A DNA stretch of 64,000 nt, from positions 2,232,001 through 2,296,000 of the forward strand of contig NZ_CP036402.1 of assembly GCF_004322855.1 (NCBI RefSeq), in the 5' to 3' direction. Each line of letters begins with the position of its first letter. Position 1 is the stretch's first letter. Below the pieces are notes generated by a model, which was not told the DNA's origin, did no database searches, and saw nothing but the letters and a program-made list of their open reading frames with translations. The position numbers and the translations under genes are program-made. Source of the stretch: Egibacter rhizosphaerae. GTDB lineage: Bacteria; Actinomycetota; Nitriliruptoria; Euzebyales; Egibacteraceae. Shown here one piece after another: positions 17,188-25,169 of this stretch.

Positions 17188-17946
17188 TCAGTAGCCGCCC
17201 GAGACCGTGAGCACCTCTCCGGTCACGAAGGCCGCGCGGTCCGAGGCAAGGAACGCGGCGGCCTCGGCCACGTCGGTGGGGTGACCGAGCCGGCGGAGAG
17301 GGATGCGGGCCGCGATCTCCTCCGCGGCCTCCGCCCCTGCGCCGAGCATCTCGGTCGCGATCTTGCTGGGGGCAAGCGCGTTCACGCGGACGCCCTGCGG
17401 GCCGAACTCGCGCGCGAGGCTGCGGGTGAGGGCCACGAGCCCGCCTTTCGCCGCCGCGTAGTCGGCGCCGCTCGTCCCGCCGGTGATCCCCGAGGTGGAG
17501 GCGACGTTCAGGACCACGCCGTACCCGCGCTCGACCATCCCGGGCAGACACGCCTGCGTGCACACGACGGCCGCGCGCAGGTTCACGTCCATCGTGGCGT
17601 CCCATTCCTCGAGGGTGAGGGCCTCGAACGAACGGGGCACGAGACGACCCGCGTTGTTCACGAGCACGTCGACGGGCCCGAGGCGCTCCTGCACCGCCGC
17701 GAGGGCTGCCCGGGCAGCCGCAGGGTCCGCGACGTCAGCCGCCTCGGCCGTCGCGATGCCGGCGACGGAGATCTCCGCGCGGACGGACGCGAGATCCGGC
17801 CGCGAACGAGCGAGCAGGCCCACGGCCGCGCCCTCCTCGGCCAAGCGCGTGGCGATCGCCCTGCCGATCCCGCGGCTCGCGCCCGTCACCACCGCGACCC
17901 GTCCCGCCAACGGCGCGGCCTCGTCCGCGGTCGCGCGCGCCTGCAT
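17188..17946 (-). CDS. Short-chain dehydrogenase/reductase (FabG-like)
   Basis: 252 aa from ATG 17946. TGASRGIG cofactor loop (about residues 20-27), VLVNNAG, catalytic NVASTSG, YAAAK, and the end FVTGEVLTVSGGY. It is complete and of normal length. It follows the cupin isomerase gene by 10 bp and so belongs to the Gfo/Idh-cupin-SDR transcription unit. Probably oxidises a hydroxyl of the sugar or sugar acid handled by the cluster; the exact substrate is unknown. Confidence 0.85.
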   Translation of the reverse strand: MQARATADEAAPLAGRVAVVTGASRGIGRAIATRLAEEGAAVGLLARSRPDLASVRAEISVAGIATAEAADVADPAAARAALAAVQERLGPVDVLVNNAGRLVPRSFEALTLEEWDATMDVNLRAAVVCTQACLPGMVERGYGVVLNVASTSGITGGTSGADYAAAKGGLVALTRSLAREFGPQGVRVNALAPSKIATEMLGAGAEAAEEIAARIPLRRLGHPTDVAEAAAFLASDRAAFVTGEVLTVSGGY

Positions 17947-17956
17947 CCCGGGATAC

Positions 17957-18526
17957 CTATCGCTGTGTGTAGCGGGGGTTTCGCTCGACCCGGGGGCCGT
18001 CGGGCGCATCGGTGAGGAGCACCGGCAGGCCCTCGTCCTCGATCGTCGCGTAGTCGTGCCCGGCGTCCCCGACGTAGGCGGCGAAGAAGACCAGCAGTTC
18101 GCTGCCGATGTTCACGCTGCGGTGCGCCCACCCGCCGGGGACGTAGGACACGCTGCCGGGGACGATGTGCTCGACCGCGTGGTCCCCGCCCTCGGTGGCC
18201 ATGACGAGGCGACCCTCGCCGCGGAGGCCCAGGTACACCTCGGAACGGCCCCGAACCTCGTGGAAGTGTCCCTTGGTCATGAAGAACTCGCGCCCGACCC
18301 GTCCCGGCTGCAGGATCGTCGTCGAGCACTGGATGTGGTCGGGGCTCTCGGGGACCACGATCTCGTGCACGGTGTAGACGAGCGCGTCGCCGGCCGCCTC
18401 GTCGGGCTCCTCGAGGTACATGCCGTGCATGTCGCTCAAGTGCCGGCGCTTCGTGTGGTCGGTCGGTTCGAGCACGCCCTTGTCCAACTCCATCAGGACG
18501 TTGAAGGGGGCGACGGCATCGCGCAT
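17957..18526 (-). CDS. Cupin-type glucose-6-phosphate isomerase (archaeal cPGI family)
   Basis: 189 aa from ATG 18526 (GGAGGAG upstream). The metal-binding cupin motif is TKGHFHEVRGRSEVYLGLRG with GEGRLVM following, the pattern of archaeal-type phosphoglucose isomerase, and SYVPGGWAHRSVN carries the second motif histidine. Known members interconvert glucose-6-phosphate and fructose-6-phosphate using a divalent metal. In this cluster it may act on another sugar or sugar-acid phosphate. It lies 37 bp downstream of the Gfo/Idh gene and 10 bp upstream of the SDR gene. Confidence 0.8.
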   Translation of the reverse strand: MRDAVAPFNVLMELDKGVLEPTDHTKRRHLSDMHGMYLEEPDEAAGDALVYTVHEIVVPESPDHIQCSTTILQPGRVGREFFMTKGHFHEVRGRSEVYLGLRGEGRLVMATEGGDHAVEHIVPGSVSYVPGGWAHRSVNIGSELLVFFAAYVGDAGHDYATIEDEGLPVLLTDAPDGPRVERNPRYTQR

Positions 18527-18563
18527 GGGTGTCTCCTCCGCGTTGGTGGACCGCTCCGGACCG

Positions 18564-19601
18564 CTACAGCTCGGCGATCGCCACTGGACGGCCGAGCTCT
18601 GCGGATCGGTTCGTGGCGAGCGCGGCCTCGAGCGCCCGGATCCCGTCGTCGACGGTGGTCCCTGGTTCCTGGATGCCCGCCGCGACGCGCACGAAGTGCT
18701 CGTCCTCCCCCAGGTAGCCGGCGGCGAACACCGTGCGCCAACTCTGCGCGGGCTCGCTCCGGGCCGCATCGGAGCGCACGACCAGGGCCGCCCCCTGTTC
18801 GCGCGCGTCCCCCACGAAGAGCGCCCCCTCGGTCCCGTACACCTCGAGCCGGGCGTCGTAGGCGTAGTCGGCCGGGCACGCCCCGTCGACCTGGGCGATG
18901 CCGCCCTCGTCGAACTCGTACGTCGCCGCGATCAGGTCCACGAAGTTCGGATAGCGGGCCGCGAGGTCGGGCCGCTTCGCCGCGCGGCCCACGGCGTGGA
19001 CCCGCACGTACTCCTGCCCGACGAACCAGCGGACGCTGTCGAGGTCGTGCGAGTTCACCTCCGCGATGAGGCCCGCGGAGCGCTCGGGATCCCACGCCCA
19101 CTCCGGCGGGAGGCCCGGGCCTCGCGTCGTCGACCTGGCGAACAACGGGCGCCCGATGTCGCCGGCTTCGATCGCGCGCTTCGCCGCCGAGACGTTCGGC
19201 GAGTAGCGCCGCATGAAGGCCATCACGAAGGCCGCCGAGGAGCGCTCCGCGGCCTCCTTGATGCGACGGGCGTCCGCGAGGGTCGGCGCGAGGGGCTTCT
19301 CACACAGCACGTGGCGTCCCGCGTCGAGCGCGGTCACCGCGATGTCGACGTGCGTGAAGGTCGGCGACGCGATCACCACGGCGTCGACCCCTTCGTCAGC
19401 GACCGCCTTCGCGGGCTCGTCCCACCACCGCTCGCAGCCCAGTTCGCGTGCGGCGGCCTCGGCGGTGTCGGCGTCGGCGTCGGCCACCCCCACGAGCCGG
19501 GCGCCCGGGACCCGGCCAGCGAGGTTGCGACCGTGGACCATCCCGGCGCGCCCCGCTCCGGCCAGGACAACTCGAAGTCCGCTGTTCTCCACGCCGTCCA
19601 C
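18564..19601 (-). CDS. Gfo/Idh/MocA-family oxidoreductase
   Basis: 345 aa. Rossmann start VVLAGAGRAGMVHGRNL, the family EKP motif in HVLCEKPLAPTLADARR, and the C-terminal sugar-binding fold (GLIAEVNSHDLDSVRWFVG supplies the usual His-Asp near the active site; LEVYGTEGALFV follows). Members oxidise or reduce sugars and inositols at a ring hydroxyl with NAD(P). It is the first gene of the minus-strand unit; the operator-like TGTATGG site lies 60 bp upstream, and a hydroxyacid dehydrogenase diverges from it. Confidence 0.85.
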   Translation of the reverse strand: MDGVENSGLRVVLAGAGRAGMVHGRNLAGRVPGARLVGVADADADTAEAAARELGCERWWDEPAKAVADEGVDAVVIASPTFTHVDIAVTALDAGRHVLCEKPLAPTLADARRIKEAAERSSAAFVMAFMRRYSPNVSAAKRAIEAGDIGRPLFARSTTRGPGLPPEWAWDPERSAGLIAEVNSHDLDSVRWFVGQEYVRVHAVGRAAKRPDLAARYPNFVDLIAATYEFDEGGIAQVDGACPADYAYDARLEVYGTEGALFVGDAREQGAALVVRSDAARSEPAQSWRTVFAAGYLGEDEHFVRVAAGIQEPGTTVDDGIRALEAALATNRSAELGRPVAIAEL

Positions 19602-19658
19602 CTCCTCCGGGCTCCGCCCGCGACCGAGCGCGGCCGAACTCCGCTGGCTGTCCTCGTA

Positions 19659-19673
19659 CCTGTATGGTTATAC
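19659..19673. promoter_or_regulatory. TGTATGG operator-like site in divergent promoter
   Basis: CCTGTATGGTTATAC includes GTAT/ATAC half-sites around GGTT and shares the TGTAYGG core with sites at 15211 and 17084(-). It lies 60 bp upstream of the Gfo/Idh start and 126 bp before the hydroxyacid dehydrogenase start, so one regulator could control both directions. Confidence 0.4.
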
Positions 19674-19798
19674 TTACTAGCAGTCTAGCCAGCGGGCGTT
19701 GTCGTGGTCAAAGGGCCGTCGGCGGGTGCGCCCGACCGTCGCCCGAGAGCACGCCACGGCCGCGGAATCAGGCCGAGAGCTTTCATGGGCAGGAACGG

Positions 19799-20764
19799 AT
19801 GGTGACCGCAGCAGCCGAGCCCGCGGCCCTCGTGACGTCACGCTCGTTCGCATCCGCGTCGCGCGGACCCGAGCGGCGCCTCGAGCGCGCCGGCCTCACC
19901 GTCCGGCGAGGCCCGTCCGACCACGGGATGGAGGGCCTGCGTCCGCTCCTCGACGAGTCGGTGGCCTGGATCGCCGGGACGGGTCCGATCACCACCGAGC
20001 ACCTCGACGCGGCCCCGCGACTCGAGGTCATCGCCCGCTACGGAATCGGCGTCGAAGCGGCCGACCTGGGCGCTGCGGCGGCCCGCGGCATCCGGGTGAC
20101 GAACACCCCCGGGGCGAACAGCGAGTCGGTCGCCGACCACACGCTGGCGCTACTGCTCGCCCTCCTGCGGGGCGTGGGCCGAAACGAGCCGGGGTCCGCT
20201 CCGCCGCCCCCGCAGGCCCGTGAGCTCGGAGCCCTCACGGTGGGCCTGGTCGGGCTCGGACGGGTCGGCCGCGCCGTCGCGGAGCGGCTGCAGGGCTTCG
20301 GAGGCCAGGTCCTCGGGCACGACCCGTCGTTCGCCGACCGCCCACCGGCGGAGGCCGGCAACGTCCGGCTGTGCACCCTCGAGGAGCTGGCCGCCACCAG
20401 CGACGTCGTGTCCCTGCACCGCCCGGGCGGCGAGACGCTGGTCGACCGGGCGCTCCTCGATCGCCTCCCCAGGCGGGCACTGCTCGTCAACACCGCGCGC
20501 GCGGATCTCGTCGACGAGCCCGCGGTGGCCGAGTTCCTGCGCAGTGGCCGACTCGGGGGTTACGCGACCGACGTGGGAGCCGGTCCGGACAGCCCGCTGC
20601 GCGCCGCACCGAACCTGATCGCCACCGACCACGTGAGCGCCCACACCGCCGAGGCGATCGACCGCATGGGCACGATGGCGGCGGAGGAGGTGGTGCGGGC
20701 CCTCGCGGGTGAGCCTCCCGCGAACCCGGTCGTGGACCCGGCGAGTGGGAACGTCCGAGGCTGA
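19799..20764 (+). CDS. D-2-hydroxyacid dehydrogenase-like protein, catalytic Glu not found
   Basis: 321 aa from ATG 19799 (AGGA 4-5 bases upstream; GTG 19802 is an alternative). It has the family's NAD domain (TVGLVGLGRVGRAVAERLQG, then HDPSF), the substrate arginine in LLVNTARADLVDE and the active-site histidine in ATDHVSAHTAEA. Where most members have ALDVFxxEP with the catalytic glutamate, this one reads YATDVGAGPDSPL, so the glutamate appears missing and the loop shortened. It may be an altered enzyme of the 3-phosphoglycerate dehydrogenase-like group. It is divergent from, and probably co-regulated with, the catabolic cluster. Confidence 0.75.
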   Translation: MVTAAAEPAALVTSRSFASASRGPERRLERAGLTVRRGPSDHGMEGLRPLLDESVAWIAGTGPITTEHLDAAPRLEVIARYGIGVEAADLGAAAARGIRVTNTPGANSESVADHTLALLLALLRGVGRNEPGSAPPPPQARELGALTVGLVGLGRVGRAVAERLQGFGGQVLGHDPSFADRPPAEAGNVRLCTLEELAATSDVVSLHRPGGETLVDRALLDRLPRRALLVNTARADLVDEPAVAEFLRSGRLGGYATDVGAGPDSPLRAAPNLIATDHVSAHTAEAIDRMGTMAAEEVVRALAGEPPANPVVDPASGNVRG

Positions 20765-20817
20765 CGTCGCGAACCCGGGGCGCGGTCGCGACCTCGCCAG
20801 TGCGATCCTGTCGAGCC

Positions 20818-21945
20818 ATGCGCAAGCTCCTGACATCACCTCGGGTCGCAGCGTCCCGGCAGCGGGTGCGGACCGGGCTGCGGCCGATCATCCAGACCGG
20901 ACTCGCGGCTGGCCTCGCCTGGTTCGTCGCCAGCACCCTGATCGGGTACGACGACCCGTTCTTCGCCCCGATCGCGGCGGTGATCGCCCTGGGCACCGCC
21001 GCGGGTCGTCGCGGACGGCGAGCGATCGAGATGGTCGTCGGCGTCGCGGTCGGCATCGCGGTCGCCGACCTCATCATCCTGGGCCTCGGGACCGGGTTCT
21101 GGCAGATCACGGTCGTCGTCGTGCTCGCGATGACCGCCGCCACCGCGGTGAGCCGCAGCCCGCTGCTCGGCACTCAGGCGGCGGTCTCGGCGGTGCTGGT
21201 CGCCACGCTGGAGCCACCGATGGCCGGCCTCGTGCCGCACCGGTTCTTCCACGCGTTGATCGGCGGGATCGTGGCCGTGCTGGTCGCGCAGGTGCTGCTG
21301 CCCATGGACCCGGTCCGCAGCCTGCGGCAGGCGGCGGCGCCGGTGTTCGAGGCGATGAGCGACTCGCTCGAGCGGATCGCGCGGGCGCTGGCCGATGGTG
21401 ATCTCGCCAGGGCACGGGAGGCCCTGGACGCGTCGCGCGCGATCGACCCGCAGGTGCGCGCGCTGCACGACACGCTCGCCGCTGCCGACGAGACCGCGCA
21501 CCTCTCCCCGTTGCGGCGCGACGAGATGGCGCAGGTCGACTCGTACGCCAACGTCGCCACCCAGGTCGACTTGGCGGTACGCAACACCCGCGTGCTGGCC
21601 CGAGCGGCCATCGCGGTCCTGCGGCGACCCGACGCCTCGGGGAGCCGTGCTGCTCCACCCGCCCTGGTCGAGGCCGTGGAGGAACTCGCCCGCGGGGTGC
21701 GGTCCCTGGGCGAGCAGGCGGTCGAGCAGGGCCCGCAAATGGCCACGCGCTACCACGCCCTCAAGGCCGTCGACCGCGCCAGTCTCGTGCTCCCCGACCC
21801 GCGAGCGGTCGCACTCGGCCGCGTCGTGGGCCAGGTCCGCGGCACCGTCGTCGACCTGCTCCGCTGCTCGGGCATGGACGCCGAGACGGCCCTCTCGAGC
21901 GTCGACGAGGCCAGTTCGCCGCCCGAGGACCCGCCGATTGAGTGA
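20818..21945 (+). CDS. FUSC-family membrane protein (aromatic acid exporter-like)
   Basis: 375 aa. The first 160 residues hold about five to six hydrophobic helices (LRPIIQTGLAAGLAWFVAST, FFAPIAAVIALGTAAGRRG, and further segments), the FUSC/ArAE pattern. The remainder is a cytoplasmic helical domain rich in Ala, Arg and Glu. Family members export aromatic acids or other small molecules; the substrate is unknown here. It lies 53 bp after the hydroxyacid dehydrogenase on the same strand and could be cotranscribed. Confidence 0.75.
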   Translation: MRKLLTSPRVAASRQRVRTGLRPIIQTGLAAGLAWFVASTLIGYDDPFFAPIAAVIALGTAAGRRGRRAIEMVVGVAVGIAVADLIILGLGTGFWQITVVVVLAMTAATAVSRSPLLGTQAAVSAVLVATLEPPMAGLVPHRFFHALIGGIVAVLVAQVLLPMDPVRSLRQAAAPVFEAMSDSLERIARALADGDLARAREALDASRAIDPQVRALHDTLAAADETAHLSPLRRDEMAQVDSYANVATQVDLAVRNTRVLARAAIAVLRRPDASGSRAAPPALVEAVEELARGVRSLGEQAVEQGPQMATRYHALKAVDRASLVLPDPRAVALGRVVGQVRGTVVDLLRCSGMDAETALSSVDEASSPPEDPPIE

Positions 21946-21955
21946 TGCGGTCCGG

Positions 21956-22483
21956 CTACGGGTCGGCCGGCGACGGAGCCCCGCCGAGCTCCATGGAGAG
22001 CGCGGGGCTTCCGGCCAGGGTCTGGTGCACGACGCAGTAGCGCTCAGTGAGCTCCAGCAGCTTGGCGAGGGTCTCGGCGTCCGCGTCGGTGTCGAGATCG
22101 AAGGTCACGCGAATCGCACGGAACCCGACCGGGGCCTCCCGATCGACGCCCAGGGTCCCCCGGAAGTCGATGTCGCCCTCGGCACGCACCCGTCCGGCGC
22201 GGATCGGCACCTCCAGCGCCGTCGCGACCGCACGCAGCGTCACCCCGGCGCAGGCGACCAGCGCCTCGAGGAGCAGATCACCCGAGCAGATGCTGGACCC
22301 GTCGCCACCCGTCGCGGGGTGCAGCCCCGCCTCGACCAGGGCACGCCCGGTCTCCACCGAGCACGTCAGGCCGTCGCCGTCGACGCTCCCGCCCGCCGCG
22401 AGCGTGACGACCGCGCTGTCGGGGTCACTGCGGTACTGCGTCTTCAAGGGTGACTGGAGTCGGCGCAGCTCGTCGCTGTCCAT
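21956..22483 (-). CDS. OsmC-family protein
   Basis: 175 aa. The two reactive cysteines of the OsmC/Ohr fold are in LVACAGVTLRAVA and ERYCVVHQTLAGS. SSICSGDLLLEAL and FRAIRVTFDLDTDADAETLAKL complete the family pattern. OsmC-type proteins reduce organic hydroperoxides or act in redox stress. The gene converges on the FUSC gene with a 10-bp gap. AGGGG upstream supports ATG 22483. Confidence 0.8.
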   Translation of the reverse strand: MDSDELRRLQSPLKTQYRSDPDSAVVTLAAGGSVDGDGLTCSVETGRALVEAGLHPATGGDGSSICSGDLLLEALVACAGVTLRAVATALEVPIRAGRVRAEGDIDFRGTLGVDREAPVGFRAIRVTFDLDTDADAETLAKLLELTERYCVVHQTLAGSPALSMELGGAPSPADP

Positions 22484-22595
22484 GATCGGTCAACCCCTCT
22501 CCGGTCATCGCCGGAGTCCACCGAGACCCCCGCGCTCCGGCGAGGCTACCGCACCCTGCGACAGGGGCGTCCACGCTCCTTCGCGTACGCCGAAC

Positions 22596-23540
22596 TCACC
22601 ACGTGACCTCCTCACAGCCCTCGTGGCTCTCGGGCTCGATCTGCACCGTCGCGTGCTCGATCCCGTACTCGCGCGCGAGCACCTCCCGCGCGCGGTCGAG
22701 CACGGCGTGGGTCTCCGCATCATCGGCGACGACGAGATGCGCGGTCAGGACCTCCATTCCCGACGTCAGCGTCCAGACGTGCACGTCGTGGACGTCCGAT
22801 ACCTGGTCCACGCGCGCGAGACGTGCTGCCACCTCATGCGGGGGCGCGTGGGGCGGGGCGGCCTGCAGGATGATGCGACCCGCTTCACGCCCCAGCCGCC
22901 AGGCACGCGGGACGATGAAGAGCGCGATCAGCCCCGCGAACAGCGGGTCGGCGTAGGGCCAGCCGGTGAGCAGCAGCACGAGCGCCGCGAGGATCGCCCC
23001 GACGGAGTTCAAGGCGTCCGCGAGCACCTCGAGGTACGCGCCCCGGATGTTCAGGCTCTCCTGCGCCCCCCGGTGCAGCAGGACGAACGCGACGAGGTTG
23101 ACCCCGAGGCCGACCGTGGCAACGGCCAGCATCGGGACGGCCGCCACCTCGGGAGGATCGGCCACACGCCGGGCGGCCTCGACGAGGACCCACCCCGCGA
23201 CGCCGAGCAGCAGCACCGCGTTCGCGAGTGCCGCGAGCACTTCCAGGCGGTAGAGCCCGAAGCTGCGGCGGGGATGGGCCCACCCGCTGGCCGCGACCTG
23301 GATCGCCGCGAGGGCCATGCCGATCCCGACGACGTCGGTGAGCATGTGCCCGGCATCGGACAGCAGCGCCAGCGAGCCGGTGAGCAAACCCGCGACGAGC
23401 TCGACGACGAAGAACGTGGCGACGAGCACGAGGGCCAGGGCCAGCCGCGAGCGGTGAGCTCGCGCGGCGCTGGAGTGGGTGTGTCCGGGCATGCCGCTCA
23501 CTCGCGTGTGCTCATCGGATGCTCGATTCCTGGTCCTCAC
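22596..23540 (-). CDS. Cation diffusion facilitator metal exporter
   Basis: 314 aa from GTG 23540, whose GTGA overlaps the stop of the upstream ABC gene; ATG 23492, giving a His-bearing start (MPGHTHSSAARAHR), is the alternative. Six membrane helices span residues about 30-215 and a cytoplasmic domain follows (VHDVHVWTLTSGMEVLTAHL). The metal-site motif in helix 2 is HMLTD; in helix 5 it is EVLAD rather than the commoner HxxxD. CDF proteins exchange protons for Zn, Co, Ni or similar ions. Its coupling to a nickel-type importer is notable: it may be the safety valve. Confidence 0.82.
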   Translation of the reverse strand: MRTRNRASDEHTRVSGMPGHTHSSAARAHRSRLALALVLVATFFVVELVAGLLTGSLALLSDAGHMLTDVVGIGMALAAIQVAASGWAHPRRSFGLYRLEVLAALANAVLLLGVAGWVLVEAARRVADPPEVAAVPMLAVATVGLGVNLVAFVLLHRGAQESLNIRGAYLEVLADALNSVGAILAALVLLLTGWPYADPLFAGLIALFIVPRAWRLGREAGRIILQAAPPHAPPHEVAARLARVDQVSDVHDVHVWTLTSGMEVLTAHLVVADDAETHAVLDRAREVLAREYGIEHATVQIEPESHEGCEEVTW

Positions 23541-24211
23541 CCTCGCTCAGGAGCGCTGGTGAGCTCGTCGATGGGGACGACCTCGCCGCACCAGTGTCGC
23601 GCGACGGCCCGGTCATGGGTGAGGAGGAGCACCCCCATGCCGTGATCGTCCTGCACCTGAGCGATGACCTCCAAGAGGGCCGCCTGGGTGGAGACATCCA
23701 GCATCGCGGTCGCTTCGTCAGCCACCAGGTAACCGGGCTCACAGGCCAGCGCCCGGGCGAGACAGGCCCGTTGGAGCTGACCGTCCGAGACCTCGTGCGG
23801 ATGGCGGCCCAACAGCTCCGCGGACAACCCCACCCGCGGGGCCCAGTGCTCCACGACCGGCGCGGGGTCGTCACCGACCAGCGCGGCGGGCTCGCCCACG
23901 ACGTGTCGCAGAGTGGCCCGTGGGTCGGTGGCCGCGCGAGGGGACTGCCACAGGAGCTGCACTCGGCGCCGCAACCATCGGGGCGCGGCGGTACCTGCCC
24001 GGGGGACTGGTACGCCGTCGACGATGACGCACCCAACGTCGGGGGCGTACAGCAGGGCGAGTACACGCGCGAGCGTCGACTTGCCCGACCCGCTCGGTCC
24101 GGTAAGGCCGAGGCGCATCCCGGGTTCCAGACGCAGCGACACGTCGGAGAGGGCCGTGACCGCACCCGGCCCCCGGCCGTAGCGGCAGGTGATCGCTTCA
24201 GCGGTGAGCAT
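23537..24211 (-). CDS. nikE: Nickel/peptide ABC transporter ATP-binding protein
   Basis: 224 aa from ATG 24211. Walker A GPSGSGKST, the Q-loop in LLWQSPRAATDPR, a variant signature VSDGQLQRACLARAL (DGQ in place of GGQ), Walker B YLVADEATAMLD and the switch histidine LLTHDRAV. It belongs to the Dpp/Opp/Nik ATPase family and is shorter than usual because it lacks the C-terminal oligopeptide extension. It is the last gene of the five-gene importer. The nickel assignment comes from the operon's Nur box, not from this protein. Confidence 0.82.
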   Translation of the reverse strand: MLTAEAITCRYGRGPGAVTALSDVSLRLEPGMRLGLTGPSGSGKSTLARVLALLYAPDVGCVIVDGVPVPRAGTAAPRWLRRRVQLLWQSPRAATDPRATLRHVVGEPAALVGDDPAPVVEHWAPRVGLSAELLGRHPHEVSDGQLQRACLARALACEPGYLVADEATAMLDVSTQAALLEVIAQVQDDHGMGVLLLTHDRAVARHWCGEVVPIDELTSAPERG

Positions 24212-25169
24212 GGTCGAGACAGCGCACGTACCCGCCACGGACCGCGACGGGTCGGGGAACAGCGTCGTCGCACGCGAGCTGGTGGCGCTCACAGCGCGGC
24301 GCGAAAGGGCAGCCCGGGGGAAGGTCGGTCAGCTCGGGCGGCATCCCGGGAATGGGCACGCCACCGCGCTCGGGGAGAGCGGCGAGGAGGCCCTGGGTGT
24401 ACGGGTGGGCGGGCGCGTCGAACACCGCACTCGTGGGCCGATCCTCCACGAGATGTCCGGCGTAGAGCACGGCGGTGTCGCCACCGAGGCGCTCGGCCAG
24501 GCGTAGGTCGTGGGTGATCACTAGTACGGCCGTGCCATGCTCGGCGAGGCTGACGAGACCGTCGGCGGTGTCCGCGGCGAGATCGGCGTCCAGCGCCGAG
24601 GTCGGTTCGTCCGCGACGACGAGCGCGGGATGGCCGAGTTTCGCGGCGGCGATCAGGACCCGTTGCTGCATGCCGCCGGAGAGCTGGTGCGGATAGCGGC
24701 GTGCGACCGCATCGAGGGACAGGTCGAGTTCGCGCAGGGCGGCGTCGACCCGCTCGGGTGCCTGCTCGGCCGGGATCCCCTTGACGCGGGCGAGCTCGGT
24801 GAGTAGCGAGTCGAGCCGACGAACCGGGTTGAGGGAGGTCGCTGGGCTCTGTGGCACGAAGCCGACATGCCGGGCTCGCAGCTCTCGTAGCTCCCGGGCC
24901 GATGCGCCGACGAGGTGGCGCGCCGCCAAGCGCACGGCCCCAAGAACTTCGGCATTGCGCGGCAGGAGTCCCAGCAGCGTGTGGGCCAGGACGCTCTTGC
25001 CGCTGCCGGACTCGCCGATGACGACGCGGGTCCCCCCAGGGGCGAGATCGAACGACAAACCCGCGAGGGCCGGCACCACCCCACGGCGGGTGCGGAACCG
25101 CACCCCGAGGTCGGCAACGTGCAGCACCTCCTCGGCGACCCGCTCAGCGCACACCGGCAACGTGCTCAC
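24198..25169 (-). CDS. nikD: Nickel/peptide ABC transporter ATP-binding protein
   Basis: 323 aa from GTG 25169 (GTGA overlap with the permease stop). Walker A GESGSGKSV, Q-loop FVPQSPATSLNP, signature LSGGMQQRVLIAAA, Walker B LVVADEPTSALD, and the family C-terminal motif HPYTQGLLAALP followed by the cysteine-containing CPFAPRC. The last motif binds an iron-sulfur cluster in some Dpp-type ATPases. It pairs with the shorter ATPase downstream to drive import. Confidence 0.85.
   Translation of the reverse strand: MSTLPVCAERVAEEVLHVADLGVRFRTRRGVVPALAGLSFDLAPGGTRVVIGESGSGKSVLAHTLLGLLPRNAEVLGAVRLAARHLVGASARELRELRARHVGFVPQSPATSLNPVRRLDSLLTELARVKGIPAEQAPERVDAALRELDLSLDAVARRYPHQLSGGMQQRVLIAAAKLGHPALVVADEPTSALDADLAADTADGLVSLAEHGTAVLVITHDLRLAERLGGDTAVLYAGHLVEDRPTSAVFDAPAHPYTQGLLAALPERGGVPIPGMPPELTDLPPGCPFAPRCERHQLACDDAVPRPVAVRGGYVRCLDHAHR

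Noticed and set aside
16787-17605. Upstream extension of the regulator-aldolase frame
   Set aside because: Adds arginine/glycine-rich sequence, crosses an intergenic operator-like site and overlaps the SDR gene; ATG 16786 has a ribosome site.
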